Source: Tretioscincus oriximinensis
Taxonomy: Eukaryota > Chordata > Lepidosauria > Squamata > Gymnophthalmidae
Reading direction: 5' to 3'
Assembly: GCA_022410635.1 (NCBI GenBank)
Contig: JAJVDF010000124.1
Location: 2,272,514-2,336,513 of the forward strand
DNA: 64,000 nt
Positions 43,272 to 55,335 of the stretch are shown one piece after another. The number at the start of each line of letters is the position of its first letter. The first letter of the stretch is position 1. The notes beneath the pieces were generated by a model. It was not told the DNA's origin, did not search any database, and was given only the letters and a program-made list of their open reading frames with translations. A program made the position numbers and the translations under genes.

Positions 43272-45177
43272 GTCCTCGAGTAGTCATCCAGCAGAGCTCT
43301 TTTGAGTGGTAAATGGCCTAATAAGATGCAGCCCGAGAGTGCAAGGGCAAAGGCCATCCAATATCTGCTGTGACAAATTTGCAAGGCACATTGAGGGCAA
43401 AGTTGCTCAGATCCGTGGGGAATTGGATGCCACTCTTGTGAATAGCCAGGAAGAAGTGTCCAGAGAACCGTCTGGTCCTATTATCTTGGATCAGTTTGCC
43501 CTGATNATGTGGACAAGCTGCTTGTTGGGGTTCGGCCAACATCTTGCCCTCTGGATCCTTGCCCTTCGTGGCTGATAAAAGCCAGTCGGCAGGGTATGAC
43601 CAGGTGGGTCCAGGCAGTAGTGAATGCTTCTTTGAGGGATGCAGTGGTTCTGCCGGCTCTTAAGGAGGCGGTGGTGCTCCCTCTGCTTAAGAAGCTGTCC
43701 CTGGACCCAGAAGAGTTAAACAACTACCGCTCGGTGGCCAACATATCCTTCCTGAGCAAGGTTCTGGAGAGGGCCATGGCTGTTCAACTGCAGGCGTACT
43801 TGGAAGAAACGGATTATCTAGACTATCTGGCTTCAGGCCTGGTCATAGCACGGAAACTGCCTTGGTCACCCTGGTTGATGACCTTCTCCGGGAGAGGGAC
43901 AGGGGCAAAATATATCCCTGTTAGTCCTCCTGGACCTCTCAGCGGCTTTTGATACCATTGACCATGGTATCCTCCTGGGGAGGCTGAGGAGTTTAGGAGT
44001 TGGTGGCACTGCATTGCAGTGGTTCCGCTCCTATCTCCAAGGCCGCTTCCAGAGAGTGCTGGTGGGGGAGTCTTACTCGACACCCTGGGAGCTCACTTGT
44101 GGGGTTCCTCAGGGGTCGATCCTCTCCCCCATGCAGTTCAACATCTATATGAAGCCACTAGGAGAGGTCATCAGGAGATTTGGTGTGAGGTGTCATCAAT
44201 ATGCAGATGACACTCAGCTCTATCTCTCTGTTCCTTCTGAATCAGGAGAGGCGGTTGAAGTGCTTGACAGGTGCCTGGAGGCAGTGATGGGCTGGATGGG
44301 GGCCAATAAATTGAAGCTGAATCAACACAAGACGGAGGTGCTGTGTGTCTCTTCATCCCGGGTCCATGAAGTGAGTAGGCACCCTGTCCTGGATGGGGTT
44401 GAATTGCCCTATAAGGGACGGGTGCGAAATCTAGGGGTGCTTCTGGATCCTTCGCTGACACTTGGAAGATCAGGTGGAGGCGGTGGCCAGGAGTGCATAT
44501 TTCCAGTTACATCTAGTCCGCAAGTTGCGGCCACTTCTGGTCAGGGATGATCTGGCCACAGTGATCCACGCTCTGGTAACTTCCAGGTTGGACTATTGTA
44601 ATGCACTCTATATGGGGCTGCCCTTGAAAACGGTTTGGAAGCTGCAGCTGGTGCAGAATNCAGCCGCTAAACTGCTGACCGGAACAGNTGGCCGGACACA
44701 CATCACGCTGGTCCTGAAAGAACTACACTGACTGCCAATTTGCTACCAAGCCCAATTCAAGGTATTAACTCTAACCTTTAAGGCCTTACATAACTTGGGC
44801 CCCAAATATCTAAAGGAACACCTTCTCCCATATGAGCCTGCTCGTGCCCTAATATCTGCAGGGGAGGCCCTCCTGACTGTACCACCACCCTCAGTGGCAG
44901 AGAGGGTGGGAACCCGGAATAGGGCCTTCTCTGTGGCAGCCCCCGGACTATGGAATAGTCTCCCCCTTGAGGTCCGTCAATCACCATCTCTGTGCCCTTC
45001 CAGAAAATGCTTAAAGAAGCGTCTCTTTGGCCTGGCCTTTGGCTAGAAAACTACTGTCTCCTCCCCATTTTTAGATACGGCCGTTTTTAATGTGTTAAAA
45101 TGATGGTTTTATTGTTAACTGCCCTGAGACCTACGAGTATAGGGCGGTATAAAAATGTAAATAAATAAATAAATAAA
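43272..45177 (+). mobile_element. L2 LINE (reverse transcriptase to 3' tail), inserted in CR1
   Basis: In three frames separated by frameshifts it reads 'NNYRSVANISFLSKVLERAM', 'LLVLLDLSAAFDTIDHGILL', 'CGVPQGSILSPMQFNIYMKP', 'YADDTQLYLSVPS' (YADD catalytic motif), 'NLGVLLDPSLTL', 'SRLDYCNALYMGLPLK' and 'AAPGLWNSLPLEVRQSPSL'. These are ordered L2-clade motifs. The tail 'agggcggtataaaaatg' with (TAAA)n at 45157-45177 is the normal L2 3' end. Frameshifts and ambiguous bases make it inactive, but it is well preserved and probably fairly young. Confidence 0.92.
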
Positions 45178-45300
45178 TTTGCAGGAGTCAAGAACAGGTG
45201 ATATTTTGCCTTCTTCTGATGAATAATGTCCAGGGCCAATTGGGAGGCCCCTGGGCAGGACAGAATGCTGTACTAGATGGGCTGTGACCCCACTCGTTTT
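45178..45300 (+). mobile_element. CR1 LINE, 3' part resuming after L2
   Basis: 'tttgcaggagtcaagaacagg' follows directly on the 'gccatt' where the first part stopped. It continues through 'gtactagatgggctgtgacc'. Confidence 0.8.
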
Positions 45301-45589
45301 CTGTAATGAGCAGAGTTGCAGGTCTGATCACAGTTGCTGTTTCAATTTCCAGTATAGCTGCAAAAAACAACGATCATTATAGCGGGGACAGATGCGGCAT
45401 GCCGGGAACCTTTGTTGCCATATCATATTGTCTGCACAGCCATGTCATTGGTTGGTGTCATTCCCCATATGGTTGCAAAGGAGGATGGATGGGTTGTGAC
45501 TTCCTCAGGATCTGTGCTGTGACCAGTTTCCTTAAGACTGAAGCATGGAGCAGACTCTGGTTTTTTGTGTGTGTTATTGGATGTCTTTT

Positions 45590-46030
45590 GGGGCTGAAGA
45601 GGCCCAGACATTGCAGCCTGATTTCACAANGGAGGTGCTCCAGCCCCTTGACCATTCTTGTTGTCCTTTTCTGCATCTTCTCTAGTTCCATAATATCTTT
45701 TCTGAGATGTGGTGAGCAGAATTGTGCACAGTATTCCAAATGTGACCTCACCATAGATTTATAAAAAGGCAAAAACGTGCTGGCTTGTTTTCGATTCTTT
45801 TCCTTATGATCCTTAACACTGAATTTGCTTTTTTTGCATTTGCTTTTTTTTGCTGCTGCTGCTGCTGCACACTGGACTGACGCCTTCATTGAACCCCCAA
45901 GATCCTCTTCCTGCTCTGCCAGTTGGTAAGAGCAATTGGGGTTCTTTGCCCCAGTGTGCACGACTTTCACTTGCTTAGGTTGAAGTGCATTTGCCAATTT
46001 GTTGCCCACTCACCCAATTTCAATCACTTT
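45590..46030 (-). mobile_element. CR1 LINE internal fragment
   Basis: On the minus strand: 'YKSMVRSHLEYCAQFCSPHL', 'MQKRTTRMVKGLEHL' and 'QVKVVHTGAKNPNCSYQL'. A GCT-repeat-like stretch lies near 45852-45868. It is distinct from the neighbouring plus-strand CR1/L2 nest. Confidence 0.85.
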
Positions 46031-46054
46031 CAGGAAATGAGTAGCTAATCACTA

Positions 46055-46270
46055 TTAAGAAAAATGAGAAGAGCTGGGTTTTTATACGCCACTTTTCTCA
46101 CCCCAAAGGACTCAAAATGTATTTTTTGTCCGAAGGCTTACATTCTGTGATGCTCCACATTTATATAACCACAGTTTCCTCCCTTTGAACAGCTGGATTG
46201 GCTTGAGCTGAAGCCAGTAGAGGGTGCTCAGCCCTTTCCACAGCCGACACAGAAATTCACCAGAGTTCTT
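46055..46270 (-). mobile_element. tRNA-derived SINE
   Basis: 'ggtttttatacgccactttt', 'ccaaaggactcaaaatg' and 'cgacacagaaattcaccag' are the reversed SINE parts. Confidence 0.55.
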
Positions 46271-47250
46271 AATCACTGTGCCACTTGGTACATGATTATG
46301 CCTATGGAAGGCACAGTTGGATGGCAAAATCCATTTGCATCTCCAGCAGGAGATGCGAACTGCAAAATGGGAAGACAGTGAAAAGCGGGACTAAATGGGG
46401 ACAGTCCAATCAGAGTTGAGGCTTCTTCATTAGTAACCAAGGCAAGGTTTCCCCTATCTAATCCTGTGGCCAGCGGCGAGGAGGAAGTCCTACATCTCAA
46501 GGAATTGCTGACAATATGGAGGAGCAAATGAAGGAAAGACCACAACAGTCCCAAAGTCCATAAACATAGCTAGTCTGTAAGAAGGGTGAAAACCCAGTGC
46601 AAATTGGGCTCCCAGGGCCAGAGATATGAGTCCGACGTGTTTAAGGTGCAAAACCCCCACGAATCGTCAAGCCACAATGACTGCATGTCACATTCAAGAG
46701 TGTCACGAAATTCCCATAGAATCCCATTGAGTCCCTTTGCCTCGGTAAAAGAGTTTCTATTTGAATTAGTGGCTCCATAGAAAAACAATCCTTTGCTGTA
46801 ATAAGAAAGCATATTTCCCTATTTAAAATCATCGGCTATTTGCTATCATGGAGCTTAATCTTCTTAGCAACCAAATGTCAAAGTGCAGAAATAGAAGATA
46901 ATTATAATGTATCCATAAGCCGTCAAATGGGGCCTGGTCCAGCACAGCCTTTCATGCAATGGTAGATCTGAAAGTCTGGAGAGGGTCGGTTACAACCAGC
47001 AACCACCAGTGGGAAAGTCACTTGGGTTAATACTGTCACCGTGGGAAGCGAGGGCATGAAAAATAGCTCATCGAAGTCCGAGTTTGGAGGGAGGCCCTGG
47101 CTCCTGGAGGAAGGGCTCAGTCTGGTCATCCAGAAGACGGGCAGTGAGAAAGGTTGGTGTCCCAAAAGGGTTAACAAAGAATGTGGTCATGGACAGAGCT
47201 GGTTCACAGTTAGTGGTTCCCCAGAGGTCCGAGGTTGGGTTACTGAAATT
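46271..47250. other. Unassigned single-copy-looking stretch
   Basis: Open frames of up to about 90 codons on the minus strand have no splice-bounded or family-like content. The region has higher GC than the AT-rich sequence after it. It could be an old LTR or unique spacer; nothing decisive is visible. Confidence 0.3.
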
Positions 47251-47560
47251 AAAATCACATTAGTTTTAGCACATNTAAACACAAATGAAAATATGTATAA
47301 ATTATACACATTTTCACAATATAAGAGTATACTTGTTTAATATAAGCATAGTATATAGTAAGTATATAACAATTTAGTACACACAGAGACATATATTTAT
47401 TTACATATTTATACCTTCCTATACNCGGTCTCAAGGCGGTTAACAATAAAAAAAGTTATATATACACATACATACAATATACACATGCATACATATATAC
47501 ATACATATTCATTAATTTATAGTATAATATAACTTTAATATTAATTGTAATCCTGGTTAA
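47251..47560. repeat. AT-rich low-complexity stretch with (TACA)n/(TATA)n
   Basis: Alternating 'atacatacatatatacatac' and similar sequence; no coding content. It contains 'tttacatatttataccttcc' resembling a SINE/LINE tail. Confidence 0.6.
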
Positions 47561-47569
47561 ATGGCAACA

Positions 47570-48180
47570 TAGTCTCGTAGATGCAGAGTTGTATCTTCCG
47601 TGGGTGTGTCAAACAGGAAATTTCAGCAGGTGCATCTTATAATGCCAGCAGCATCTGCTGAAGTTTTCTCTTTGACATGCCCTTTGAAGATGCAGAACTC
47701 CTGCCCTGTATTTTTCTGGTAAACCTACGTGAACAAACCTGGAAGACCCGAAGCAGGTAAAGGTGGAGCCCCGGAGAGCACCACCATTTCTTTCACAAAT
47801 CACATGTATTCTATTATCTGTTCCTCCAGAATTGCCATGTTCCAGCAACAGGGCACTAAACGAATATCTAGCAAAGCCTGGAACAACCCTGACTTCCATC
47901 CGAGCAAACCTTTGCAGCTTGAAGTGGGCTATACCTCCTATCGATACCAGAGACCTTTTGGGTGCTGTTGTCGTTCATGAATTCTAATAGGGTTAATGGG
48001 GGTTACCGAAAAAAACAAGATATCATAGGGGACCAGGATCGAAGAGATGTGGCAAAAAGGAAATTACTGCAAGTGTTGCATATAAATTGCCCCTAATTTC
48101 TTCTTTGACACATCCATTGCAGAACCCCGGTATTATTTTTTTNAAATTCTGGCAACCCCAGTTTGAAACTGTACTGCCGC
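47570..48180. repeat. Palindromic 'ttcagcaggtgcatctt' repeats
   Basis: 'gtcaaacaggaaatttcagc' 'aggtgcatcttataatgcc' is mirrored by 'agcatctgctgaagttttctctttgacatg'. A second related piece lies at about 48080-48170 ('ttgcatataaattgccccta', 'ctggcaacccc'). Same family as 51882-52160. Confidence 0.55.
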
Positions 48181-48339
48181 TGGAGACTAGAGCAAAGACA
48201 AGATACTAGACTAAATTGCAGGCGCGGACACCCCTTTCACCATCCATTTCTATTGTTGCTTTTCAGGCAGCTTGTATCAGGCTCCTGCTGGAATTCATCT
48301 TTTTCTGCATTCATTGAGGGGATTGTAATCTCCCGATTC

Positions 48340-49015
<676 letters not shown>

Positions 49016-49044
49016 GCGCCCCGCCCGCCCCTTCCAGACCCAAA

Positions 49045-49060
49045 GGCTCTTTTAAGAGCC
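49045..49060 (+). terminator. Histone 3' stem-loop (H2B copy 1)
   Basis: GGCTCTTTTAAGAGCC followed by ACCCA is the 6-bp stem, 4-nt loop structure bound by SLBP. It directs U7-dependent cleavage instead of polyadenylation. A purine patch 'cgagagac' follows as a weak histone downstream element. Confidence 0.97.
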
Positions 49061-49080
49061 ACCCACACTTCCTCGAGAGA

Positions 49081-49205
49081 CCTGGCTTCACTTTCTTGTT
49101 TCTGATTGGCTGCAGGGGAAGCGTTGAGCAAGTAAGGAGCTCTTCCAGCCAATCAGAAGTTCTCTAGACTGACTTATTAAAGCGAGTTTTCAATTCCTGT
49201 TTTCT
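49081..49205 (+). promoter_or_regulatory. Orphan histone-like promoter with no gene behind it
   Basis: An inverted CCAAT (ATTGG, 49105-49109), a CCAAT in 'agccaatcagaag' (49149-49153) and a TATA-like TATTAAAG (49175-49182) have the spacing of a histone promoter. The next few hundred bases encode no histone. It may be the remains of a lost histone gene, or serve an unannotated transcript. Confidence 0.45.
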
Positions 49206-49348
49206 CTACAGCTTTAGCGACCTGCGGCGAGGTAGATGCGCGGAGCAAACGGAAGAGGGCGGTGTTGGGTTAAAGTGCAGGGAATAGAACCCTGCCTGGC
49301 CCTCCTTAATTTTAGCTCTCTTTTTATCTTATGTAATAGATGTGACTG

Positions 49349-49459
49349 AGGCTGCATCCACATAAACCGTTTGTTTATTCCACTATAAATGGATGATAAC
49401 TGGAATAAGCCAGCCCACACGATTGCTTTATCGTGGAGTAAATGATGTGGCTGCGGCCT
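49349..49459. mobile_element. Short MITE with 'gctgcatccaca' ends
   Basis: The left end 'ggctgcatccacataaac' is mirrored by 'gatgtggctgcggcc'. Inner 'tttattccactataaatgg' mirrors 'tttatcgtggagtaaat'. Same family as 60242-60367. Confidence 0.6.
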
Positions 49460-49689
49460 CTGGTGGCTGGCAGTATATGTGGTGTGCTGGGATGGACGGA
49501 ATTGTAGCTCAAAAGTCACCAAAACATAGTTTTTTCTTCCACCTGCTTCCGGATACATTTGTGTACAGGGCAAGAGGAAAGCAAAAACTTGTACAGATGC
49601 AGGATGAATAGCAGGATGGAAGCAAGACAGATGTGATCTGACCCCTTGAAAAGAACAGCAAGATTTCTAGGACGTACACATAAGGGGTG

Positions 49690-49853
49690 GGCTGACCAGG
49701 TGACCCCTTTGGGGGTGTGTGTGAAGATCTGGTTTTGGTGCCTCCCAGTTTTTCCTGAGGAATTTTTTAAAAAAACTTTTTTTGAAAAAAAAATTCTTCA
49801 GCAAAAACTGAGGCCCTCCAAACTGGGTTTCTAAAAGGGGTCATCTGGGCATC
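49690..49853. mobile_element. Short palindromic MITE (GGCTGACC family)
   Basis: 'ggctgaccaggtgacccctt', 'ggttttggtgcctcccag' is mirrored by 'aaaactgaggccctccaaac' and 'ggggtcatctgggcatcc'. A diverged relative of the copy at 34093-34286. Confidence 0.65.
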
Positions 49854-49854
49854 C

Positions 49855-50320
49855 TATAAGAGGACCCCTGCTGAATTGGGGCGGAGCCCATCTAGCCCAG
49901 CATTCTGTCACACAGANACCCTGTTCCAGCACGGGGACCGTCTGGGACAGAAGAAGGCAAAATCTTCACCTGTTCTCGACTCCCTGCAAATGGTAATTNA
50001 GGAGTCCTGCCTGTTGCTCCATCCTGGAGGCAGCTTCCAGACATCCATCCTAGGACCCATTTATACCCTTGGTGCCCAAAACTTGTCTAACCCTGTCCTG
50101 AAGCTATCCAAGCTGTTAGCTACCACCACCTCTTCAGGAAGTAAATTCCACAGGCTGATGATCCTCTGGGTGAAAAAATACTTTCCTTGGTCTGTTCTCA
50201 CTCTTCTGCCCAGCATTTTTAAGGAGGGCCCCCTGGTCCTTGTGTTGTGTGATAGAGAAGACATTTTTTCTCTATTCCCCNTATCCATCCCATGCATGAT
50301 TTTATAGGACCCTAACCTCA
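49855..50320 (-). mobile_element. CR1 LINE 3' fragment
   Basis: On the minus strand 'SHNTRTRGPSLKMLGRRVRT', 'YFFTQRIISLWNLLPEEVVV' are the CR1 C-terminus; the 3' end is at about 49860. Confidence 0.85.
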
Positions 50321-50680
50321 ACACAAGGGGATCTCTGTTGAGCCCATCTAGTCCAGCCTTCTGTNTCACCCAGTAGCCCNCCAACNGCTCCAAGGCAAAT
50401 CTCTCAGCTGTTCTCAGCATTGAATACGTGTCTGCCATCCACATGCTAGTGTACTGACATGTGAAATAGCTACATGGGGCCCANGTTATCCTACCAATTG
50501 CTGCTGGACATCTGAAGCAGAAGAAAGCAAATCCTGCTCTTGAGTCGCGATACAGCCTGATTTCCCACCCATCCTCATAGCTATTGATGCCCCTGCCTTG
50601 CATGAATTTTTCTAATCCTGTCCTAAAACTATCCAGGCTCACATCACCTCACATCATCTCTTCTGGAAGTGAATTCCGTA
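50321..50680 (-). mobile_element. Second, more diverged CR1-like fragment
   Basis: 'gagcccatctagtccagcct', 'ctatccaggctcacatcacc' and 'ctggaagtgaattccg' are CR1 blocks in reverse. About 50410-50470 ('gccatccacatgctagtgta') comes from the 'ctatggcaggccc' MITE family. Confidence 0.6.
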
Positions 50681-50769
50681 ATAGGGTTTCCACATAAAAA
50701 AACAGGATAGTTCTTTACACTGTTAATGTCTGTAGACGAGATAAATGGTTACAGTGAAAGTATTTTTCT

Positions 50770-50960
50770 TCCGGGTGCAAGAGGAAGGAAGAGGAAGAGG
50801 AATCTACTTGAAATGTAGATTGCAAATTAACTTTCTTTCGAAGAGCTGAGTTATCTGAGGCCAGTAGAGGGCGCTCACCCCTCTCCACGGCTGAGACGGG
50901 GCTTCAAGAACGGCTGTCTCCCATGAAAGACCAACTCTTAAAATCCCAAGACACTCGTGC
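50770..50960 (-). mobile_element. tRNA-derived SINE fragment
   Basis: A GGAAGA-rich start, 'atctacttgaaatgtagatt', 'ggccagtagagggcgctcacc' and 'gagacggggcttcaagaac' match the SINE copies at 15310 and 24660. Confidence 0.55.
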
Positions 50961-51239
50961 TTCCATAGCCATAAGAAGCTGCACCCTAAAAGTCCTGTCT
51001 TCTGTAGCCATTAAAGGGGCACAATTCTGTCCTGCTTTTTAGCTGTATCATGGTCTACAGAGAGGGAGGAAATGGGGTTCTGTGACGTAATGCATTCTGG
51101 ACCTGAATCCAGCTGAGTTCAAATCTCAGTAGAACTTGATAATAATTTTTTTCTGGCTGCTCTTAATGGCTTGGAGGTGTCTTCGTCCTTCAGTCTCACA
51201 ATGGCTGGTCTGTTCTCTGCAATGGCTATTAGTTCTCTG

Positions 51240-51881
51240 CAGTGAACTAATAATATTCTAAGATCAAATGTGTTAAAGAAGATTTGTCCAGATAAATCTT
51301 GTTTTGCAGCTGAGAAAGGAGCTTATGGACGGGGTTCTAGAAGTAAACAAGAAACTGTTTCTCTGCTTCCTGACAGAATTTCTGTTTCCTGTATTAGGAT
51401 TCTTAGTTGTATTTCTGCCTGCTTTTTACAGTTTTTCCCCACAATTACAAGAGCTTATTATAAAAGNTTGGATGCCCAGCAATTTCATGGAGCTGATAGT
51501 AGCAGCAGCCTAAACATCAACAGAGTGAAATGGAGTTATAGTTGTGCCTGGTGGTGAGGCCTTCTGGGTTGTGTAGTCCAAGGAGTAGGCAGCCTCTTCT
51601 GCCCAGCCTGTGTGGGGACCTGAACTGTGAACTACAGCTCCCAGCCTACACTGCAGCTGGCCCTGAGAAGAAGGAAGCCTCTTCAGCCAATCTGCACCGA
51701 GTCCTACACACAGGAAACATTTTATCTGCTTACAGGAAGGTGGCTGGAGGACCTATCTATAGTTTGCTTTAAATGAATTCCTAGCTAATTTGGGTTCTAT
51801 TAGTAAGTTACTGCTGTTTCACTATATATTTCCTCTTTCCCCTTCATAGTTTTTTTAAAGAATTTAAAGTTACAGCTGTTC
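51240..51881. other. Repeat-derived spacer, no gene
   Basis: About 51280-51500 matches, on the opposite strand, the repeat at 9597-9820 ('ctgtttcctgtattaggatt', 'gtatttctgcctgctttt'). Pieces reappear at 52410-52450 and 52925-53030. The rest is unassigned. Confidence 0.45.
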
Positions 51882-52160
51882 ATGGTTAGGGTTCCCAGAA
51901 AAAAGTAGAACAGCAGTGCTTCGTCTTTAATGGGTGTGTCAAAGAGAAATTTCAGCAGGTGCACTTTATAATTTTTAACTATTATGTTATTTTAATGTTG
52001 TAAGCCGACCTGCGACCTTAGGGTGAAGGGCGGGATAAAAGTACTAAAAAATAAATAAATAAATAAAATAATGCTTGCAGCATCTGCTGCAACTTCCTCT
52101 TTGATACACCTATTAAAGATGCAGCATTGCTGCCCAGTGTTTTTTCTGGCAACCCAACTC
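51882..52160. mobile_element. Palindromic MITE with an L2 tail inserted
   Basis: Arms 'ttcccagaaaaaagtagaac' ... 'tttcagcaggtgcactttat' and 'gcatctgctgcaacttcctc' ... 'tttttctggcaaccc' form an inverted repeat. Between them (about 51970-52070) lies 'gtaagccgacctgcgacctt' ... 'gggcgggataaaagtac' plus (TAAA)n, the L2 3' end. Confidence 0.65.
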
Positions 52161-52594
52161 ATGGTTCAAGGCTACATTTTCCCTAGAGTTGTACTGGTGT
52201 CTTGGGAGGTCCAGACAAGCTCTCACAGGATCTGGTCCTGCAACTCTGTCCGTGCACAGAGACAAAGAGTTCCTTTAGAAAGTGGTTTTAGCAAGATGTG
52301 AAAATCTTCACCCAGAAGCCTCTCTCTCTTACATACCTGCAATGTGCTGCAATAAGGATTTTTTTATTAGCTGACATGCATATTAACGAGGCAAGATTAA
52401 ATGTGGCAAAGATGAAGTTTCTCCAGATAAATCTTGTTTTGCTGGGCAACATTATAGAGTTGAATCTGAGAGACAGGAGGCTTAGAGAAGTGACTGGGGG
52501 AATCTTAAAGTGCTAGATATATATGCAAACACAACAGAAAACAGAGGTTAGATTTGAAGTTGTGTTTAAAAACGGGGAGCAAAAGATAGAGCTG

Positions 52595-52915
52595 TGCATA
52601 GACTTAAGAACAGAAGAAGAGCCATACTGGATCGGGCCACAGCCCATCAAGTCCAGCCTTCTGTCTCACCCAGAGGCCCAGCAGATGCACCTGGGCAGTC
52701 CGAACAGAGGAAAGCAAAATACGCACCTGTTCATGACTCCCTGCAAATGGTATTTCAAGAGTCCTGCCTGTTGCTCCATCCCNGAGGCAACATCCAGACA
52801 TCCATCCTAGTATCCATTTATACCCTTGGTGTCCATAAACCTGTCTAGTCCTATCCTGAAGGTATCCAAGCTGTTAGCTACCACCATCNCTTCAGGTGGT
52901 TCCACCTCTAGATGG
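52595..52915 (-). mobile_element. CR1 LINE 3' fragment
   Basis: 'agaagagccatactggatcg', 'cccatcaagtccagccttct', 'ccatttatacccttggtgtc' and 'ctgttagctaccaccat' are CR1 blocks in reverse, very like the copies at 54275 and 59190. Confidence 0.85.
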
Positions 52916-53700
52916 GGTTCCAGATGTAAACCGCCTGTTTCCTATTTCTCTACTTCCTGACACACTTTATGTTTCCTGTTTTATGGTTCTTAGTTGTATT
53001 TCTGTCTGCTTTTCTATGCTGTTTTTTCATGATGACATAGGCTACCATTAAACACTGCATGGCCTATGTTAGCCCAACATGTCATGTGCCTACCAAGTCC
53101 TTTAGACCACTTTCTGAACAGAATACGGTCAAGTGTGAATCATACCACAGTTAAAATCTTTTGGAGCTCCCAAGGGTACACTGTTCTTTTAAATACACAG
53201 AATAAAATCCAAGTTTTTTTAACCACCCCAGAGTGAAATTTTTGGAAGTTTCTTCAATTCGTTATATCTTGCAGTTGATTTAGTTGTTCTGTTTACCAAC
53301 TAATTTATTGTGAATTAGTTATAGGGCGGGATAGAAATATAAATACAATACATGTAATACACACCATGCATCAGTACATATATCTAGACCTGCAGGCATG
53401 ATTGGCTAATTTATATTAACCAGAATATAAGGCAATGTCTCTAATTGGGAGAGATTATGGAGAAAACAATACTAAAGCAAACCTGCGCCAGAAGTTCAGA
53501 CTGCTGGCCCTTTCAATGCAGTGGTAACCCAAAACAGCCCTTTAAACTAGAGTTGCCCCATAAAAACTAGGACTGAGCCTTGTACCTTTAATGAGTGTGA
53601 AAAGGAGATACAGCATTAAAAGTTGCACCTGGTGAAAAGTCCTCTCTCTTGTTGCCATCAAAGGTGCAAAGCTCCATCCCAGTGTTTATGTGGGAACCCT
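52916..53700. other. Repeat-derived spacer
   Basis: Contains a copy of the 'ctgtttcctatttctc' repeat (52920-53030), an L2-like tail ('tatagggcgggatagaaata' at 53322-53341) and a palindromic MITE (about 53570-53700, 'aaaggagatacagcattaaa'). No gene seen. Confidence 0.45.
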
Positions 53701-53703
53701 ACT

Positions 53704-53720
53704 TTAAAATAATAATAATA

Positions 53721-53812
<92 letters not shown>
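53704..53812. repeat. (AAT)n microsatellite
   Basis: Over 30 copies of AAT/ATA with one irregularity near the left end. Confidence 0.97.
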
Positions 53813-53813
<1 letters not shown>

Positions 53814-54274
53814 CACTAACAGTTCTGTCTTCAAACCACTAGGCCATGGCTAGGCTAAATTATCTCTCCGTAATTCTTTGCGAGCTCTACATTAATTCAT
53901 CTATGAATGGATTCAGAAAATTCCATACATGTGTTTTTATTTTCTCAATGTGATATTTTTTTATAGTCAGTGTAGAAAGCACAATTAGACAGAGGAGATT
54001 CGTGCCAAGGCCTGAGGTTCTCCTGGACTATTCTTAATCTCCACTTTTCTGCATATCTCTGATTGCAACACCTTTATCTACTTACACCTCTTCCCCTCAG
54101 GCTCTTTCTTTTATTTAGAAGGATTTACTACCATGCTTGACCTGATTAATCATCTACACATTTACATTCCTATTATGTATTTCCAGCATCCAGTTTTCTA
54201 AATATAGTATTTCCCTATTCAGTTGTTCTCTAGCATGTGAAGAAGCAGACCTGTCAGTGAAAGTTGTGTAATAC

Positions 54275-55335
54275 ATTAAGAACGTAAGAACATAAGAAGC
54301 GCCATATTGGATCAGGCCACAGCCCATCAAGTCCAGCCTTCTGTGTCACACAGAGGCCCACCGGATGCACCTGGGCAGTCCGAACAGAGGAAAGCAAAAT
54401 ATGCACCTGTTCATGACTCCCTGCAAANGGNATTTCAGGAGTCCTGCCTNTNGCTCCATCCCNGAGGCAACATCCAGACATCCATCCTAGTANCCATTTA
54501 TACCCTGGTGTCCATGAACTTGTCTAGTCTTGTCTTAAAACTATCCAAGCTGCTAGCTACCACTACCTCTCCAGGAAGTAAATTTCACATGCCGATGACC
54601 CTCTGGGTGAAAAAATACTTTCTTTTGTCTGTTCTCACTTTTCTTCCCATCAGTTTCAAGGAGGGCTCTCTGGTCCTTGTGTTGTGCGATAGAGAAAACA
54701 TTTTTCTTTATTCACCCTGTCCATCCCATGCATGATTTTGTACACTTCAATCAGATCACCCTCAAACGAGGCCCAGACATTGCAGCCTGACTTCATAAGG
54801 GAGGTGCTTCAGACCCTTGATCATTCTTGTTGCCCTTTTTTGCACCTTCTCTAGTTCTATAATATCCCTCTTGAGATGTGGTGACCAGAATTGAACACAG
54901 TATTCCAAATGTGGCCTCACCACAGATTTATAGAGGCAANACAATATTTGCTGACTTGTTTTCGATTCCTTTCCTAATTATCCCCAACATGGAATTTGCC
55001 TTTTTTGCTNCTGCTGCACACTGGGTTGACATCTTCATTGAATTATCCACCAACACCCAAAAATCCTTTTCTTGCTTGGTCACAGAAAGCTTGGTTCCCA
55101 TCAGGTGGTAGGAGTAGTTGGGGTTCTTTGCCCCAATGTGAATGACCTTGCACTTGCTTAAATTAAAGTGCATTTGCCACTCTGATGCCCACTCACCCAA
55201 TTNCAATAAATCTCTCTGGAATGCCTTATAATCATTTTCCGTTTTCACTTCTCTGAAGCGTTTAGTGTCGTCAGCAACTTGGCTACTTCACTATTTACCT
55301 TGACATCCAGATCGTTTATGAATATATTGAAAAGA
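54275..55335 (-). mobile_element. CR1 LINE, long minus-strand copy
   Basis: Minus-strand reading includes 'LGEWASEWQMHFNLSKCKVI', '[20 protein letters not shown]' and '[20 protein letters not shown]'. Closely similar to 8262-9596. Many ambiguous bases cluster in its 3' part (54428-54493). Confidence 0.9.

Noticed and set aside
43509..45046. Frames of 147, 178, 89 and 83 codons as genes
   Set aside because: Successive pieces of one frameshifted L2 reverse transcriptase.
46271..47250. Possible gene on the minus strand (frames of 84-93 codons)
   Set aside because: No splice-site-bounded segment, no family motif and no promoter; left unassigned.
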